From an uncultured Pirellulaceae bacterium (GTDB lineage: Bacteria; Planctomycetota; Planctomycetia; Pirellulales; Pirellulaceae), in NCBI GenBank assembly GCA_947258905.1, contig CAMYKF010000019.1, positions 1-7,249 on the forward strand: a DNA stretch of 7,249 nt, read 5' to 3'. Under the pieces are notes generated by a model. That model was not told the DNA's origin, did no database searches, and saw only the letters and a list, made by a program, of their open reading frames with translations. A program made the translations under genes and the position numbers. This document shows positions 5,354 to 7,249 of the stretch, one piece after another (within the stretch, counting starts at the first letter, position 1; every line of letters begins with the position of its first letter).

Positions 5354-6682
5354 TTAGCGTGTGTCTTCCTCGACAATCCGCGCCACACCAAAGATCACGT
5401 TCTCCTTTGGCACGGACTTGACCGTCCATTCGAAGAGGATCGGCTTGCCATTGGCCGTGCGATAACGATTCTGAAAACGCACAACCGGCTTGCCAGCCAT
5501 CAGATCAGCCATCACCTTGATCGTATCCTCTCGATCATCCTCGTGGACAAAATTGAGAAACGGGGAGGCCAGCAATTCGGCGTCGGTATAGCCGAGCACG
5601 CGAGAGAAATTGGAATTGATCCGGCGAAAATAGCCGTCAAATCCCGCAATGCAAAACAGATCCAGTGACAACTCAAAGAAGCGAGTCATATCGCTTTCGA
5701 CCCGTTCCAGTACCGAATGTTCGTAAGTCATCATTTCGGCGGCCACCTCGGCAGCGTCCGTGGGGCGGCAATCGGGATCCGGCGCCAGACAGCGCTTGGT
5801 CAGTCGCACGAGGGCATCTTCGGCACCGCAGCCATCCAGACGCTTGATCGCATCGGTATAGGCGGCATTGGCGGCCTTGATCACCAGATCTTTTTTGTTG
5901 GTTCCGATGTACAGGGGGCTGCCGGTCAGGATCTCCAGCAAAATGGCGCCGAGCCCAAACACATCGCTTCGCGGCGTCAGGTCCTTGCCGCACGCCTGTT
6001 CGGGAGACATGTATTGCACCGTGCCCCGTACCATGCGGGGCAGATTCGGATTGGCTTGCGGCGCATCCCGGAATCTTGACAGACCCCAGTCCATCACGTG
6101 CACTTCGCCGAACGCACCCAGCATCACATTACTGGGTTTCAAGTCGCCATGAATGACTCCGCGCGCGTGCGTGTAGGCGATCGTCTGACAAACGAAGGAG
6201 AAGATGCGCAGCAACCGGGCCTGAGCCCTGTGATCCTCGCCCTCATTGTGAATCAGCGACCACATGGTGACGCCGTTGACCAGCTTCATCGCAAAAAACG
6301 GCCGGCCATCAGGACATTCACCACACTCATAAACAGGTGCAATGCCGGGGTGCTGCAAGTGGCAAATAATCTTCGCCTCATCCACAAAACGCTGCACGAA
6401 TTCAGGACGATCGAAAAACCGGTGACGCAACATCTTGACGGCAACTTCACGGTGCAGCGACAGGTCGCTAGCCCGATAGACAATCCCCGATCCACCATAT
6501 CCCAGTTGTTCGAAAATTTCGTAGCGGCTGGTCGCTTCGACGAATTTGGGTGTGTCGACTTGAACGATTTCGAATCCGGCCGAATCGGATTCGCCGTCCT
6601 CACTAAAGAAGCGGGTGCTCTGGGGTGCTTCGCCGACAGTATACTGACCGTCGTTAGACTGTGGATTCTGATGGTTCATCAC
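5354..6682 (-). CDS. Ser/Thr protein kinase (PknB-like) with C-terminal PAS domain
   Basis: This 442-residue protein should phosphorylate Ser/Thr on target proteins under control of a PAS sensor. The kinase domain spans about 54-320: glycine loop GYGGSG (61-66), ATP-binding Lys83 (VAVK), Glu102, catalytic loop HGDLKPSN (178-185) with Asp180 and Asn185, metal-binding DWG (198-200), SPEQ (226-229), and SDVFGLGAILLEILTG (239-254). HGD replaces the usual HRD, so this is a non-RD kinase; DWG for DFG is common in planctomycete kinases. A PAS domain follows at about 333-437 (DLFCIAGFDGYFRRIN, VLGYTDAELL, FVHEDDRE, RYRTANGKPILFEW, FGVARIVEE), resembling PAS modules of histidine kinases. There is no membrane segment, so it is cytosolic. 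GTG 6682 is 9 bases from AAGGA (6692-6696, complement); the adjacent ATG 6679 is 12 bases away and equally possible. Targets and signal are unknown. Confidence 0.94.
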   Translation of the reverse strand: MMNHQNPQSNDGQYTVGEAPQSTRFFSEDGESDSAGFEIVQVDTPKFVEATSRYEIFEQLGYGGSGIVYRASDLSLHREVAVKMLRHRFFDRPEFVQRFVDEAKIICHLQHPGIAPVYECGECPDGRPFFAMKLVNGVTMWSLIHNEGEDHRAQARLLRIFSFVCQTIAYTHARGVIHGDLKPSNVMLGAFGEVHVMDWGLSRFRDAPQANPNLPRMVRGTVQYMSPEQACGKDLTPRSDVFGLGAILLEILTGSPLYIGTNKKDLVIKAANAAYTDAIKRLDGCGAEDALVRLTKRCLAPDPDCRPTDAAEVAAEMMTYEHSVLERVESDMTRFFELSLDLFCIAGFDGYFRRINSNFSRVLGYTDAELLASPFLNFVHEDDREDTIKVMADLMAGKPVVRFQNRYRTANGKPILFEWTVKSVPKENVIFGVARIVEEDTR

Positions 6683-6919
6683 CGTCCGTAGTCCTTGCCG
6701 GTTATGGACCGATACACCCCTTCCCCAATGGACGCTATTCTAGTCATTTGGTTTCCCCAATTGTAGTTAACTTATGGCTATTCCCCTCGTAACGCGGGAA
6801 AGATCCCAATTAAGCCCAAATTCATGGCGGTATGGACCAGCCGTTGAGAATTAGCCGGTGATGCGTAGGATGGGATCGTGTACTCCCATTCACCTGTTTT
6901 GTTTGAGTGAAACCCACCA
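6683..6919. other. Divergent intergenic region between the kinase and trhO
   Basis: This 237-base region must carry promoters for the leftward kinase and rightward trhO. It contains TTCCCCAAT twice (6721-6729 and 6753-6761, 32 bases apart) and a third TTCCCC at 6781-6786, all on the kinase side. No open frame or RNA gene is apparent. Confidence 0.5.
6844..6871 (+). promoter_or_regulatory. Candidate sigma-70-type promoter of trhO
   Basis: TTGAGA (6844-6849) and TAGGAT (6866-6871) are separated by 16 bases. Each hexamer keeps most consensus positions, and a start near 6878 would give a leader of about 40 bases before the GTG at 6920. The match is moderate. Confidence 0.35.
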
Positions 6920-7249
6920 GTGTCGACGGCTGCCATCATAAATATCGCCGGTTACCGCTTCGTAACGCTCAACGAACTGGCGTTGCGGCGGGCCCAGTTG
7001 CTTCAGCTTTGCCAGGAACTTGAGATCAAGGGCACAATTTTGCTCAGTACCGAAGGGATCAATCTTTTTTTGGCTGGCAACCGCGCTGCCATCGACACTT
7101 TTTTGTCGACCCTGCGGTCGGATCCCTGTTTCGCTGATTTCCAGGTCAAGGAGAGTCCCGGTGACCGCCAGCCGTTCAACCGACTACTGGTGCGCATCAA
7201 GCAGGAGATCATTTCGTTTGGCGTGCCGGGAATTGATCCAGCTTGCCAG
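6920..7249 (+). CDS. trhO: tRNA uridine(34) hydroxylase TrhO (YceA, UPF0176 rhodanese family), partial at the right edge
   Basis: TrhO hydroxylates uridine 34 in the tRNA anticodon using O2, the first step toward (c)mo5U-type wobble modifications. The first 110 codons are present. They match the family's N-terminal domain: INIAGYRFVTL (about 7-17), the hallmark LKG/IKGTILLSTEGIN type strand (here EIKGTILLSTEGIN, 34-47), LAGNRAAIDTFLSTLRSDP (50-68), a KES segment near 77-79, and the RLLVRIKQEIISFGVPGIDP stretch (88-107). The rhodanese domain with its catalytic Cys lies beyond the edge. GTG 6920 is the start because an in-frame TGA sits four codons upstream (6908-6910) and the domain begins at once; no good Shine-Dalgarno is visible. 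Family call is strong. Confidence 0.88.
   Translation, partial: MSTAAIINIAGYRFVTLNELALRRAQLLQLCQELEIKGTILLSTEGINLFLAGNRAAIDTFLSTLRSDPCFADFQVKESPGDRQPFNRLLVRIKQEIISFGVPGIDPACQ

Noticed and set aside
6098..6691. Plus-strand open frame of 197 codons inside the kinase gene
   Set aside because: It is antisense to the conserved kinase domain, whose ordered motifs make the minus strand clearly the coding one.

Overview
The window looks like chromosomal DNA of a planctomycete, probably of the Pirellulales type. This rests on three things: a secreted protein with a C-terminal VPEP sorting tail, a Ser/Thr kinase with the SPEQ and DWG motifs common in planctomycete kinases fused to a PAS domain, and a NodT-type outer membrane lipoprotein with the VGPxYCRP N-terminal signature I associate with that phylum. 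The phylum call is an inference from protein style. No rRNA, tRNA, transposase, phage gene or CRISPR array is visible.

Layout from left to right. (1) A small exported protein on the minus strand starts at 336 and runs off the left edge. (2) About 600 bases follow without a secure gene (337-939). They end in a near-consensus sigma-70 promoter (865-894). (3) That promoter reads into a two-gene operon: a DUF3302 inner-membrane protein (940-1293, YiaW/YibI family) and an HlyD-type membrane fusion protein (1297-2421, YiaV/YibH family), three bases apart. (4) A palindromic REP-like element (2434-2578) separates this operon from a convergent NodT/TolC-type outer membrane factor (2584-4173, minus). 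(5) About 400 bases of divergent upstream DNA lead into a PEP-CTERM secreted protein (4575-5297, plus). (6) A kinase-PAS protein (5354-6682, minus) converges on it, with a bulged hairpin in the 56-base gap. (7) A divergent intergenic region leads to the first 110 codons of trhO (6920 to the right edge), a rhodanese-family tRNA U34 hydroxylase.

Functionally, the left half encodes envelope-spanning export parts: a periplasmic adaptor with two N-terminal membrane segments, its DUF3302 partner and an outer membrane channel. No ABC, RND or MFS pump gene is present. That is the most interesting feature here: a possible tripartite-like apparatus with DUF3302 where a pump would normally be. The right half is independent genes: a surface or exported protein sorted by exosortase, a cytosolic sensor kinase, and a tRNA-modification enzyme.

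Two start codons were moved downstream from the longest possible frame, both to GTG codons with strong Shine-Dalgarno sequences (940 and 4575).
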